A DNA stretch of 64,000 nt from Flavobacterium beibuense. Lineage in GTDB: Bacteria; Bacteroidota; Bacteroidia; Flavobacteriales; Flavobacteriaceae. The stretch covers positions 186,001 through 250,000 of the forward strand of contig NZ_JUIW01000004.1 in NCBI RefSeq assembly GCF_004151245.1. Direction: 5' to 3'. Of this stretch, positions 40,344 through 48,391 are shown one piece after another (position 1 is the first letter of the stretch; each line of letters begins with the position of its first letter). The notes under the pieces were generated by a model. It was given only the letters and a program-made list of their open reading frames with translations, was not told the origin of the DNA and did not search any database. A program made the translations under genes and the position numbers.

Positions 40344-43085
40344 TTATTTAATTGCTAAAAATTCTGTAAAGTTCTTTTTAATCTGTACTACCTTATAATC
40401 TTCGGTTGATATTATATAAGGAGTTTCGGTTATTTTATAGTCTTTATAATCCTTAAGAATTGAAACAGCATCTATAGCCGCCTCTTTGCTGTTAAAGCCA
40501 TGCATAACGATAAAGTTTTCGTTTACCGTATAAATATCGTTAGACAAGGTAATGCTCCTGTTATGGCTTTCGTCTATAAATTTTTTAAGCTTATCGGTAA
40601 GTTGCTTCTTATCCGGATTCTCTGCCGTAGGTTCAAATTTGAAAACAACTTTCCAGCTCACTGCTAAATTACCAAAATCAACTTTTTCTAATGTTGGGAT
40701 ATCCTTACTAAGTATTGTCTCTGCTTTCTTGCCTTCTTCTTTATTCGGATAGTTTAAGGCAACATAGTTAAGGGCATTTTTAAATTCTTCTATTCCTTTA
40801 AGCCTTCCTGTAATATTTGCCTTAAGCAGTTCAAACTTGGAAACAACATCTTCTCCTGTATAAGTATCAATAGCTTCTTCCACTAAAGGATATACTTCTC
40901 TTAGCTTTCCTTCCTCATATTGCTTGAACAGATTTGCATAAACCGCTTCCGGACTCTGATTGTTGTTTTGTTCTGCAGAAGGATTTCTAATGATTTCTGC
41001 ATAACGGCTATCCGGGTACTCGTTTAATATCTGCTGCTTGTATAACTCTGCCCTTTCCGGATTAATAATCTGGTATATTTTGTACAGGTTATATTTAGAC
41101 GGAAGTACAAGTCTTTCTTCAGGATTGTTTACCAACAGCTTTTCAAACTTATCGGCTGCCCTTTGGTATTCTTTAAACTTGTCTTTATAAATGTTACCCA
41201 GCTGGTAATAAGCAAAATTTCTTTCCTTAGCCAAACTGTCTATTACCTTTTGAGAAGTTGGCAACTGTCCTATATAAAATTCCGGGCTGTATCTTGGGTT
41301 AAACCCTTCATCCCCTTTAGAGGATGCTACCGCAGTACTATCTGTTTCGGTTTCAGCACCTGAACTGTTTTTACTTCTATTCTCTGAAGACCATCTCCAG
41401 TTATCGGTAAGCTGCCTGTTACCCCATTTCCTCTGGAAATCCATACGCCCGTATGAAACCATCGCTGAGTTATAGAAATAAAACGTTCCTCCCGGTTGAC
41501 CCGCCTGCTGCTGACCCGCAGATTGTGGACTTGTTGTTGTTTGAGAATTTGCAGGTTGTAAATTAGGTCTCATTCCCGGCCTTTGTGTTAAGGCAGCATC
41601 TTTGCCTACTGCTGAAAACTGATCTTTAGAATTATTATTACCTGCCATCATCATTGACTGATTTCCGCCTCCATTATTTACCCTGCTCATGTTCTCGGCA
41701 ATCTGGGCTTCTTTTTCCAGTCTTTCTCTTTCTCTTTCGTCTGCCTCTTTAAGTTTTGCTATGTAATCTTCGAAATAGATTATTCTCTCAGCATCAGTCA
41801 TTGCTACTAAAGTAAGGATACTGTCGTTAGTATGAGCGATTCCCTCATATTTAATAACGTCATCAAGATTATCCCGTTTCTTTTTTATCGCTCTAAACTC
41901 CCTTGTCCTGTTATCCAGAAATACAAGAGTACTGTCATAATACTTTCCTGCTTTTACATATTCGGCATTTTTAAAGTATATCTCAGCAATATTTCTGTGG
42001 TCAGAGGCTGCCAGGTATTTGTCCTGCGGATTTTTTCTAAGTGAATAGTTATAATACTCAACGGCCTTATCGTCTATGTCCTGATTGTCGTAAAAAAGAC
42101 CAACCTGATAATTGATAATATCAAGATAAGGTCTGTTTTCCCTGTCTTTTAAAAGTTTCGTGTACTTTTCCATAAAGACAAGGGTGTCACCGTTTTTATA
42201 ATCAAACTGTCCGGCCTGTCTAGCATGAGCCTGAATGGTATACATTCTCGGCGATTTTCTTTTCATATCTATCACCGTCTGAAACTCTGCAAAGGCACTG
42301 TCAGGATACTCAAGGCTTTCATACAACTGCCCCAATATAAAATGGTAACGCGCTTTCTCTTCATTTCTTTTAGTAAACTCGGCTGCTTTTTTAAGTACAT
42401 ACACGGCACTGTCTTTAGAGCCGGTTGCTATATAAGCCTGGGCAAGGATTGCATTACCATCGGCAAAAATCTGTTCGTCTATTTTAGATTTTTCACTTAA
42501 AAGCTGCTTTAGGTTTTTTATGGCAATTGCCTCGTTTTCCAGCCTAAGATTTGTTTTTTCTCTCCAGACTTTTGCTTCAAAAATCTTGTCGCTTGTAGGA
42601 TACTTATATAGTATATAGTTTAAAGCCTCAAGTGCAGGTATAAACCTGTTTTGATAATATCTGGATTTTCCCAGTAAAAGGTGCGCCTCATCCATTTGCG
42701 GATTTTTTTCGCTACCACCCAAATTCATCGAGTGTTTTTGTATGGCTTTAATCGCCTTGTCTTCTGCTCTCGAAAAGTCAGGGTTTTTCTCGTTTTCTTT
42801 TTGCTTTTCTTTAGCCTCTTTACCAACAGCAATAGGCTTATCCTCTTCCTTGGCTTTAGCCGGCATACGCTCTATGGGCAGCAGTTCCCAAAAATTGTCG
42901 GAATATGTGGTTTTAAGATCTTCAATGCCTTTATCAAGAGCAACATTACCATTGTACAGTACATTATATTCTGTAGTAACTGCGTGGTAGTTGCGGTTTA
43001 CAAAAGAGTTCTTTTTGGTTGAACATGCAACCAAAAAGGCAAATGCTCCCGTTAGGGCTATATATTTATAAGTACTGGTTTTCAA
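40344..43085 (-). CDS. sprE: SprE/PorW lipoprotein, type IX secretion and gliding motility
   Basis: A 913-residue outer-membrane lipoprotein with TPR repeats. The lipobox LVACS puts the acylated Cys at 21, followed by TKKNSFVNRNYHAVTTEYN, the SprE/PorW signature; TPR units fill about 90-420, then a Gly/Gln/Asn-rich linker (about 465-540) precedes the conserved FYFYNSAMVSYGRMDFQRKW block and a second TPR region. In Flavobacterium johnsoniae SprE is needed for gliding and type IX secretion, and in Porphyromonas gingivalis PorW links PorN to the translocon. The start is a TTG at 43085; no ATG fits the signal peptide. It is followed by the bactofilin gene. Confidence 0.9.
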   Translation of the reverse strand: MKTSTYKYIALTGAFAFLVACSTKKNSFVNRNYHAVTTEYNVLYNGNVALDKGIEDLKTTYSDNFWELLPIERMPAKAKEEDKPIAVGKEAKEKQKENEKNPDFSRAEDKAIKAIQKHSMNLGGSEKNPQMDEAHLLLGKSRYYQNRFIPALEALNYILYKYPTSDKIFEAKVWREKTNLRLENEAIAIKNLKQLLSEKSKIDEQIFADGNAILAQAYIATGSKDSAVYVLKKAAEFTKRNEEKARYHFILGQLYESLEYPDSAFAEFQTVIDMKRKSPRMYTIQAHARQAGQFDYKNGDTLVFMEKYTKLLKDRENRPYLDIINYQVGLFYDNQDIDDKAVEYYNYSLRKNPQDKYLAASDHRNIAEIYFKNAEYVKAGKYYDSTLVFLDNRTREFRAIKKKRDNLDDVIKYEGIAHTNDSILTLVAMTDAERIIYFEDYIAKLKEADERERERLEKEAQIAENMSRVNNGGGNQSMMMAGNNNSKDQFSAVGKDAALTQRPGMRPNLQPANSQTTTSPQSAGQQQAGQPGGTFYFYNSAMVSYGRMDFQRKWGNRQLTDNWRWSSENRSKNSSGAETETDSTAVASSKGDEGFNPRYSPEFYIGQLPTSQKVIDSLAKERNFAYYQLGNIYKDKFKEYQRAADKFEKLLVNNPEERLVLPSKYNLYKIYQIINPERAELYKQQILNEYPDSRYAEIIRNPSAEQNNNQSPEAVYANLFKQYEEGKLREVYPLVEEAIDTYTGEDVVSKFELLKANITGRLKGIEEFKNALNYVALNYPNKEEGKKAETILSKDIPTLEKVDFGNLAVSWKVVFKFEPTAENPDKKQLTDKLKKFIDESHNRSITLSNDIYTVNENFIVMHGFNSKEAAIDAVSILKDYKDYKITETPYIISTEDYKVVQIKKNFTEFLAIK

Positions 43086-43186
43086 CGCAAAAGATTTTTT
43101 ATCCTTAACTTTTAAAATCGCTTTTTAGTATTAAGGAGTGGTAAAAATACGTTTCTTTTTTTATTATATGCAAAAAAACGGGGCGC

Positions 43187-43213
43187 AAAAAAATCCCCCG
43201 AAACTTCGGGGGA
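43187..43213 (-). terminator. Intrinsic terminator of the PadR/ABC module
   Basis: TCCCCCGAA (43194-43202) pairs with TTCGGGGGA (43205-43213); leftward it runs into T7 (43193-43187). It lies 12 bases after the ABC ATPase stop. Confidence 0.92.
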
Positions 43214-43225
43214 CACCTATATATA

Positions 43226-43921
43226 TTATACTGCAAAAAATTCTTCGAGCTCTTTTAGTGTCTCCTGAGAGGTTATTATGTCTTTAACCACCTCACCTTT
43301 ATGAAGAGCAACAATACGATTACTCACCTCAATTGTATGTGCCAAATCGTGGCTGGAAACAAGTACGGTTGTTTTGTTGTCTTCTGCAAGCTCTTTTATT
43401 ATCTTTTTAAGCCTGAACTGTGTTGTTGGGTCCAGATTAGCAAACGGCTCATCAAGTATTACTACCTCAGGCTTGCCAATAAGCGCTGCTATAATTCCCA
43501 CTTTTTTCTGGTTACCTTTAGAAAGGTCTCTAAGATATTTTTTCCTGTTAAGAATCTCTCCGTTAAAAAAGTCTTCGTGCTTGGCTAAAAGGGCATCAAC
43601 ATCAGCTTTGTTCCATCCTCTTAATTCTCCTATAAAATAAAAGTATTCTTCCGGAGTAAGATAGCCTATTAGGAATGTTTCATCTATAAATGCCGAAGTA
43701 AACGGTTTCCATCCTTCGCTTTCATTAACTTTTATACTGTTTGTAGTAATATATCCTTGTGTTGGCTGAATTAAATCCAGAAGCAGACTAAAGAAAGTTG
43801 TTTTTCCTGCACCGTTATTACCTACCAGGCCAAAACTTTCGCCTTTAGGTATATCAAGGTTAGGTATATTCAATACTGTGGTTCCGTTATATACTTTTTT
43901 AAGGTTATGTACTTGTATCAT
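43226..43921 (-). CDS. ABC transporter ATP-binding protein
   Basis: A 231-residue ABC ATPase. Walker A is GNNGAGKTT (about 35-43), the signature is LSKGNQKK (about 142-149, with SKGN instead of SGGQ), Walker B is VVILDEPFANLD (about 160-171), and the switch His is in VSSHDL. It should energise the DUF5687 permease encoded 24 bases upstream; the pair resembles an ABC-2 export system. It is the last gene of the leftward PadR module. Confidence 0.93.
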   Translation of the reverse strand: MIQVHNLKKVYNGTTVLNIPNLDIPKGESFGLVGNNGAGKTTFFSLLLDLIQPTQGYITTNSIKVNESEGWKPFTSAFIDETFLIGYLTPEEYFYFIGELRGWNKADVDALLAKHEDFFNGEILNRKKYLRDLSKGNQKKVGIIAALIGKPEVVILDEPFANLDPTTQFRLKKIIKELAEDNKTTVLVSSHDLAHTIEVSNRIVALHKGEVVKDIITSQETLKELEEFFAV

Positions 43922-43945
43922 GATATATGTTGGTTTTTTGATTGA

Positions 43946-45424
43946 TTAGTTTTTTTGTTTATATGCTTCAAGCGTATCATATTTCTCTGACTTGTAGATA
44001 CGCTCAATTAAAGCGAATACTTTATTCCTGAAAGCAAAGCCCAGTATACCCGCCAAAACTACTAAAGCGTATCCTGCCTCAGGGCTATAAAAATAATAGC
44101 CTATCCCGTAAAGTATTAATGGTAATACAAGCTTAGGCATTGAAATAAGGAAAACCTTAAGGTTAAAAGCTTTCTTATCACCAAAAGCCTGTTTGCTTGA
44201 AGCAAGGTCTATAGGTGTTTTTATAAACGCCCCGCCTAAAAGTACCAGATAAGAGTTTACACCTATATTATATACTGCTCCAATAAGTATAAGTATGTAT
44301 ACCTCCCAACCAAAATACAGGTAAAAAGAACTTATAATTGCCGAAACCAATGTACCTATAACTATGAGCCACCATTTTGATGCTATATATTCTTTGTATT
44401 GTATATTCTGGCTCATCATAAGAGGATAGTAAGCACTGTCCCAGCTTGGTACAAACTGCCCAAAGGTGAACAGGAAACCACCACTTACAAATATGGCAGC
44501 AAACATTTTCCATATTGGCGTGTCATACATTTCTAAAGCACCGGTAAAAAACAACATTCCGTAAAACAGGAAAACAATACTAATAAACACCGTAGTTTTA
44601 GATCTTTTATTCCTGCGGATAAGCTTAATGTCATTTTTAAGGAAGGTACCCAATGTACCAAACTGATTAAGCCATGTATACTCCTCTGTTTTTGCTTCCT
44701 CATGCTTGCTTGTAAGTCCGGCATCAAGATACAGGTTCTTATAAAAATATTTATAGGTAGCAATCCACAATCCAACTACTATAAATACCGGAATAACAAA
44801 AGCATATCCTGTTGTATACAGTGCATGAAAAACAGGCCCCGTATAATCGGTTAAATCAAATATGCCGAAGTACTGAAGGCCTCCAAATGCCAGTATCAAT
44901 CCTATAAAGATGGCAAACAGGCCGTCTTTATTGTTAAGCAATAAATTAAGGAAATTATTACTGTATATAATAGCCAGCATACTTATGTGCCAAAACACAA
45001 CATGAAGAGGATCATAACCTTCAACCAGAAGTTTTATTGAAAAAGGCACAAAGAAGAAAGCATGCATTATATTGAAGAAAGAAACCATGGTTTTTCCCAA
45101 TGCAAAATTCACGATAGTGCTTCGCTTTACTGGAAGCGGTAATAATGGCCTTATGTTTATTACAGGTATTTTTTGGAAAAAAAGCCTTATAACCAAATCA
45201 AAAACAATATAGTAAATAAGGTATTTACTTATAAGCTCTAAAGGATCTGAAGCCAAGCCGCTATCTTTAATCATATTAAAGCTAAAAAAGCCAAGTGCAA
45301 GAAATACAAGTGTAAAATATATTGCCCCAATAGCCATAAATACTTTTATAGCTACGTTTCCGGCAAAGGACTTAGACCTTAAGAATGCTTTCCATTCCAG
45401 GCTCAGTAATTTTCTAAACATCAT
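43946..45424 (-). CDS. DUF5687 family ABC-2-type permease
   Basis: A 492-residue membrane protein with about 12 helices. The N terminus FRKLLSLEWKAFLRSKSFAG, the PLPVKRSTIVNF loop and the LKNDIKLIRRNKRSKT segment before the second half are those of DUF5687, which is annotated as an ABC transporter permease of Bacteroidota. With the adjacent ATPase it should move an unknown substrate, probably outward. It starts with ATGATG at 45424, 57 bases after the HAAS-like membrane gene. Confidence 0.88.
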   Translation of the reverse strand: MMFRKLLSLEWKAFLRSKSFAGNVAIKVFMAIGAIYFTLVFLALGFFSFNMIKDSGLASDPLELISKYLIYYIVFDLVIRLFFQKIPVINIRPLLPLPVKRSTIVNFALGKTMVSFFNIMHAFFFVPFSIKLLVEGYDPLHVVFWHISMLAIIYSNNFLNLLLNNKDGLFAIFIGLILAFGGLQYFGIFDLTDYTGPVFHALYTTGYAFVIPVFIVVGLWIATYKYFYKNLYLDAGLTSKHEEAKTEEYTWLNQFGTLGTFLKNDIKLIRRNKRSKTTVFISIVFLFYGMLFFTGALEMYDTPIWKMFAAIFVSGGFLFTFGQFVPSWDSAYYPLMMSQNIQYKEYIASKWWLIVIGTLVSAIISSFYLYFGWEVYILILIGAVYNIGVNSYLVLLGGAFIKTPIDLASSKQAFGDKKAFNLKVFLISMPKLVLPLILYGIGYYFYSPEAGYALVVLAGILGFAFRNKVFALIERIYKSEKYDTLEAYKQKN

Positions 45425-45481
45425 TATGTTATTTTGGTTTGTTATTTATATGTAGTAAAACTAACCGAAATGTTACACTTT

Positions 45482-46192
45482 TTAATTATGCTTTAATACA
45501 GCATACTCCGGATAGGTATCATTAAGGAGCTTTTCTGCCTTAGAAATAATTACATAAAGTATGATATACTCATAAAGCGCAAACAATACTATTGCTGTTG
45601 CCATAATCCATTGTGCTGTTACAGTATATTCATCTTTAAATAAAGACTGAATAAAATTATAGGGTATAAAAACAATAAACGAGATACCTCCGCAACGGAA
45701 AATAGTTTCTTCAAGCATCCAGCGGCGGCCTGTTTTCTTTACTTTTTTATTATACTGCCTGTTAAGCACAAAAAAACGTACAATACTAAACAACAGTATT
45801 GCTAAAGCCAAAACACCTCCTGTTATCGGGTGTATATACTGCATTGCTTTTACCAGAAAGAGTATTAGTGCCAGGGTAAGCATTATTTTAGGCAGTTTGA
45901 AAAACTCCTTAAAATATCCCCATAAAATCTTATTGTATTTTTTTTGAAGCGCCAGTTGTCTTTTTTCAACTATACCTGTAAAACCAAATATGCCAAACTT
46001 CTTAAACTCGGCTTTTAATACATCATCAAAAGAAAGTTGTGGCTGTTCTCCCCACTTTTCTTCTATGGCATTTGCCAAGTGGTCTACCAGTTCAACCTGC
46101 AGGTCATAGTAGTATACAAAATGTTTTTTTGTAAAGTCATACAGTTTCTCAACCTCTTCATCAGAAATTTTTTTTATCTCATCATCCTTCAT
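45482..46192 (-). CDS. Four-helix membrane protein with HAAS-like N-terminal domain
   Basis: A 236-residue protein. The first 85 residues are soluble and helical (FVYYYDLQVELVDHLANAIE, then SFDDVLKAEFKKFG), resembling HAAS/DUF1700-type domains that accompany PadR regulators. Four membrane helices follow at about 97-117, 122-143, 165-183 and 195-220. The N-terminal domain is clearly related to that of the 46504-46812 product (YDLQVELVDHLANAIEE against YLDIRYEMTDHVATALEE). Function unknown; a membrane sensor or partner of the adjacent ABC transporter is likely. It overlaps the preceding gene by 11 bases. Confidence 0.75.
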   Translation of the reverse strand: MKDDEIKKISDEEVEKLYDFTKKHFVYYYDLQVELVDHLANAIEEKWGEQPQLSFDDVLKAEFKKFGIFGFTGIVEKRQLALQKKYNKILWGYFKEFFKLPKIMLTLALILFLVKAMQYIHPITGGVLALAILLFSIVRFFVLNRQYNKKVKKTGRRWMLEETIFRCGGISFIVFIPYNFIQSLFKDEYTVTAQWIMATAIVLFALYEYIILYVIISKAEKLLNDTYPEYAVLKHN

Positions 46193-46499
46193 ATCTCAGT
46201 TTGTATTTTTTCATCAATTGCCTTGACGTAATTAGTGTCATAATAACAATAGACACTATAACACATTTATAAAAAATAAAATAAAAATTATTTTCTGGCT
46301 GTTTAGGAGTTTTAAAGATATGCATCCCCGAATATATTCCACAATACATTATAAAACTCACCGCCTCCATTAACTTATGAGTACCCGACCAAAGTTTCTC
46401 CTTTTTTACCAGTTTATGATAAATATGAAATCCTGTTATTCCCAGTATTAAAACAAGATATATTAAATTAAAAACATAAGTGATTTTTTCAAAATTCAT
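46182..46499 (-). CDS. Membrane protein, probable C-terminal part of a frameshifted HAAS-like protein
   Basis: From ATG 46499 this gives 105 residues with three membrane helices (about 8-30, 47-64, 75-95). It starts 4 bases after the stop of the upstream gene and is in the +1 frame relative to it. Removing one T from the T6 run at 46513-46518 fuses the two into one 209-residue protein with a soluble N-terminal domain and four membrane helices, the same design as its 236-residue neighbour. It may be a separate coupled polypeptide, a recent frameshift, or a sequencing error in a homopolymer. Confidence 0.65.
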   Translation of the reverse strand: MNFEKITYVFNLIYLVLILGITGFHIYHKLVKKEKLWSGTHKLMEAVSFIMYCGIYSGMHIFKTPKQPENNFYFIFYKCVIVSIVIMTLITSRQLMKKYKLRYEG

Positions 46500-46503
46500 A
46501 TGA

Positions 46504-46812
46504 TTAAACACTAAAAAATGATAGTCCAAATAAAGTTCCTGTAATAAGCAAACCCTTAACGCTTAGTAAATTATCAAACAGTAGTTTAAAGGCTTTGTTT
46601 CTGGCAATTCTTGAAAATTTATTGTTAGACTCCAAAAGCTCTTTTTTATGTAAAACCATATAGCCCTTAAACTCATCATAAAAATCTCCTTCCTTTTCTT
46701 CAAGAGCTGTCGCAACATGGTCAGTCATTTCATAACGTATATCCAAATACTCCACACCAGAGGTTTTTAGATAATTATCTATAAATTTTATTTCTGAATC
46801 AGTTAGTTTCAT
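46504..46812 (-). CDS. HAAS-like N-terminal domain protein, probably truncated by frameshift
   Basis: A 102-residue product: a soluble helical domain (about 1-78; YLDIRYEMTDHVATALEEKE) related to the N terminus of the 45482-46192 product, then one membrane helix (LLSVKGLLITGTLFGLSFF) that stops abruptly at TAA 46504. The helix and stop lie at a T6 run where a one-base deletion would continue the frame into the next gene. It starts 2 bases after padR, so it belongs to the PadR-controlled unit. Alone, it would be a single-pass protein. Confidence 0.7.
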   Translation of the reverse strand: MKLTDSEIKFIDNYLKTSGVEYLDIRYEMTDHVATALEEKEGDFYDEFKGYMVLHKKELLESNNKFSRIARNKAFKLLFDNLLSVKGLLITGTLFGLSFFSV

Positions 46813-46814
46813 AA

Positions 46815-47162
46815 TTAAAATTGTACTTCGGGATTAATTTTTGAATTAACCAGACTTTGCATATTCTTTATAAATTCCTCGAGTTCTGCCAGGCGGTTAA
46901 CGGTCTCTTTCTGGCCGTTTTCGGTAAGCTTGTAATACTTGCGTAACCTGTTGCCTGCTTTCTCCACTTCCACATCAAGAAAACCTTCTCCTTCAAGCTT
47001 ATGCAATGCCGGATATAATGCACCTTCGGTTATATTCAGCTCGCCATTAGTGAGTGCCTTTACCTTTTGGGTAATTTCATAGCCGTACATCCTGCCGTTT
47101 TCTTCCAGCAGTTTCATAATTATAGTCGTAAGGCTGCCCTTATATAGTTGGGAGTTTTTCAT
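46815..47162 (-). CDS. PadR family transcriptional regulator
   Basis: A 115-residue winged-helix repressor. The PadR signature is complete: YKGSLTTIIMKLLEENGRMY, GYEITQKVKALTNGELNITE, GALYPALHKLEGEGFLDVEV and RKYYKLTENGQKET. It is the first gene of the five- or six-gene leftward module and probably represses it. A TATATTTG -7 box and a 9-bp inverted repeat lie directly upstream. PadR proteins often sense small hydrophobic compounds; the ligand here is unknown. Confidence 0.95.
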   Translation of the reverse strand: MKNSQLYKGSLTTIIMKLLEENGRMYGYEITQKVKALTNGELNITEGALYPALHKLEGEGFLDVEVEKAGNRLRKYYKLTENGQKETVNRLAELEEFIKNMQSLVNSKINPEVQF

Positions 47163-47179
47163 TGTGCAGATTTATAGCG

Positions 47180-47187
47180 CAAATATA
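47180..47187 (-). promoter_or_regulatory. -7 box of the PadR module
   Basis: Leftward TATATTTG matches TAnnTTTG, 17 bases before the padR ATG. The -33 region is occupied by an inverted repeat. Confidence 0.55.
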
Positions 47188-47223
47188 ATACATAAATATC
47201 TTATGCATAAAATTTTTATGTAT
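47188..47223. promoter_or_regulatory. Inverted repeat overlapping the PadR promoter
   Basis: ATACATAAA (47188-47196) and TTTATGTAT (47215-47223) are exact reverse complements with an 18-base spacer, next to the padR -7 box. The ATGT/ACAT-containing halves resemble known PadR boxes, so this is a good candidate operator for autorepression. Confidence 0.55.
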
Positions 47224-47239
47224 GTTTATTTTAAAGCTA

Positions 47240-47274
47240 TTGCTTTATTTCCTTTACAGGATTCCTTATTTTTG
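47240..47274 (+). promoter_or_regulatory. Promoter of the ferredoxin-reductase-like gene
   Basis: TTG (47240-47242) and TATTTTTG (47267-47274) match both consensus elements with a rather long 24-base spacer. The ATG is 18 bases downstream. Confidence 0.5.
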
Positions 47275-47291
47275 CAGGTAAAATACAAAGT

Positions 47292-48344
47292 ATGTCAACA
47301 TTTCACTCACTTACAATAAAAGACATAAGGAGAGAAACTCCTAACGCGGTTTCAATTGCATTTGAAATTCCTGCTAATCTAAAAGACGAATACAAATTTA
47401 TTGCAGGCCAGTATATTAACATCAAAACACACTATAACGGCGAAGAAGTAAGAAAAGCATATTCAATTTGCTCTTCTCCAAACGGAAATGAGCTGAGAGT
47501 AGCCATTAAAGCGGTTAAAAATGGTGGTTTTTCTGTTTTTGCAAACGAAAAACTATCTGTTGGGGATACAATGGAAGTAGGCGTGCCTGAAGGCAAATTT
47601 ACTTTTGAACCCAAAAGCGACCGCCAACGTAACTATGCTGCTTTTGCAGCGGGTAGTGGTATTACTCCTATACTTTCCATTATCCATTCGGTATTGGAAA
47701 ATGAGCCTGAAAGTACGTTTGTACTGGTGTACGGTAACAAAACTCCCGATGAAACCATTTTCCACGACTACTTACACGAGCTAGAGCAAAAACATGTGGG
47801 CCGTTTCTTTATCCAGTTTGTTTACAGCCAGGCAAGAGCAGAGGATTCCCTTTTTGGAAGAATAGACCGTGCTGCCGTAAACTTTGTAGTGAAGAACAAG
47901 CATAAGGAAAAGGAGTTTGCTAAGTTTTACCTGTGCGGACCGGAAGAGATGATTAAAACGGTAAGCGAAGTGCTTAAAGAAAATAATGTTCCTGAAAAGA
48001 GCATTAAGTTTGAGCTTTTCTCTACCCCTATTGCAGAAAAGAAAATTGACGATAATCTTGACGGACAAACTAAAATAACTATCCTTGTTGATGATGAGGA
48101 AACCACATTTGTTATGTCTCAAAAGATGACCATTCTTGATGCTGCACTTAAACAGGGTATAGATGCTCCTTACTCTTGTCAGGGCGGTATATGCAGCAGC
48201 TGTATGGGAAGAATTACTAATGGTACTGCCGAAATGAAAAAGAATGCTATTCTTACCGATGGCGAAATAGCGGAAGGATTAACACTTACCTGCCAGGCAC
48301 ACCCAACATCTTCTGAAATTTATATTGATTTTGACGACGTTTAA
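47292..48344 (+). CDS. Ferredoxin-NADP reductase-like flavoprotein with C-terminal 2Fe-2S ferredoxin (PaaE type)
   Basis: A 350-residue electron transfer protein. The FAD-binding motif is RKAYSICSSP (about 54-63), the NADPH motif GSGITP (about 120-125) with the YLCGPEEMI block near 213, and the C-terminal plant-type ferredoxin ligands are in CQGGICSSC plus LTCQ. This is the PaaE/HmpX architecture. It passes electrons from NADPH to an oxygenase or a desaturase; the acyl-ACP desaturase or hydroxylase of this window are possible but unproven partners. No phenylacetate genes are nearby. A bidirectional terminator follows. Confidence 0.93.
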   Translation: MSTFHSLTIKDIRRETPNAVSIAFEIPANLKDEYKFIAGQYINIKTHYNGEEVRKAYSICSSPNGNELRVAIKAVKNGGFSVFANEKLSVGDTMEVGVPEGKFTFEPKSDRQRNYAAFAAGSGITPILSIIHSVLENEPESTFVLVYGNKTPDETIFHDYLHELEQKHVGRFFIQFVYSQARAEDSLFGRIDRAAVNFVVKNKHKEKEFAKFYLCGPEEMIKTVSEVLKENNVPEKSIKFELFSTPIAEKKIDDNLDGQTKITILVDDEETTFVMSQKMTILDAALKQGIDAPYSCQGGICSSCMGRITNGTAEMKKNAILTDGEIAEGLTLTCQAHPTSSEIYIDFDDV

Positions 48345-48362
48345 TCGTCTCATTATAGAAAC

Positions 48363-48391
48363 AAAAAAGGATGCTAAAAGCATCCTTTTTT
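48363..48391. terminator. Bidirectional intrinsic terminator
   Basis: AAAAAAGGATGC (48363-48374) pairs with GCATCCTTTTTT (48380-48391) around a TAAAA loop. It ends the reductase gene rightward and the GT9 gene leftward (stop at 48391-48393). Confidence 0.92.

Noticed and set aside
46504..46530. Programmed -1 ribosomal frameshift at TTTTTTA
   Set aside because: The downstream frame is +1 relative to the upstream one, so a -1 slip at this heptamer does not connect them.
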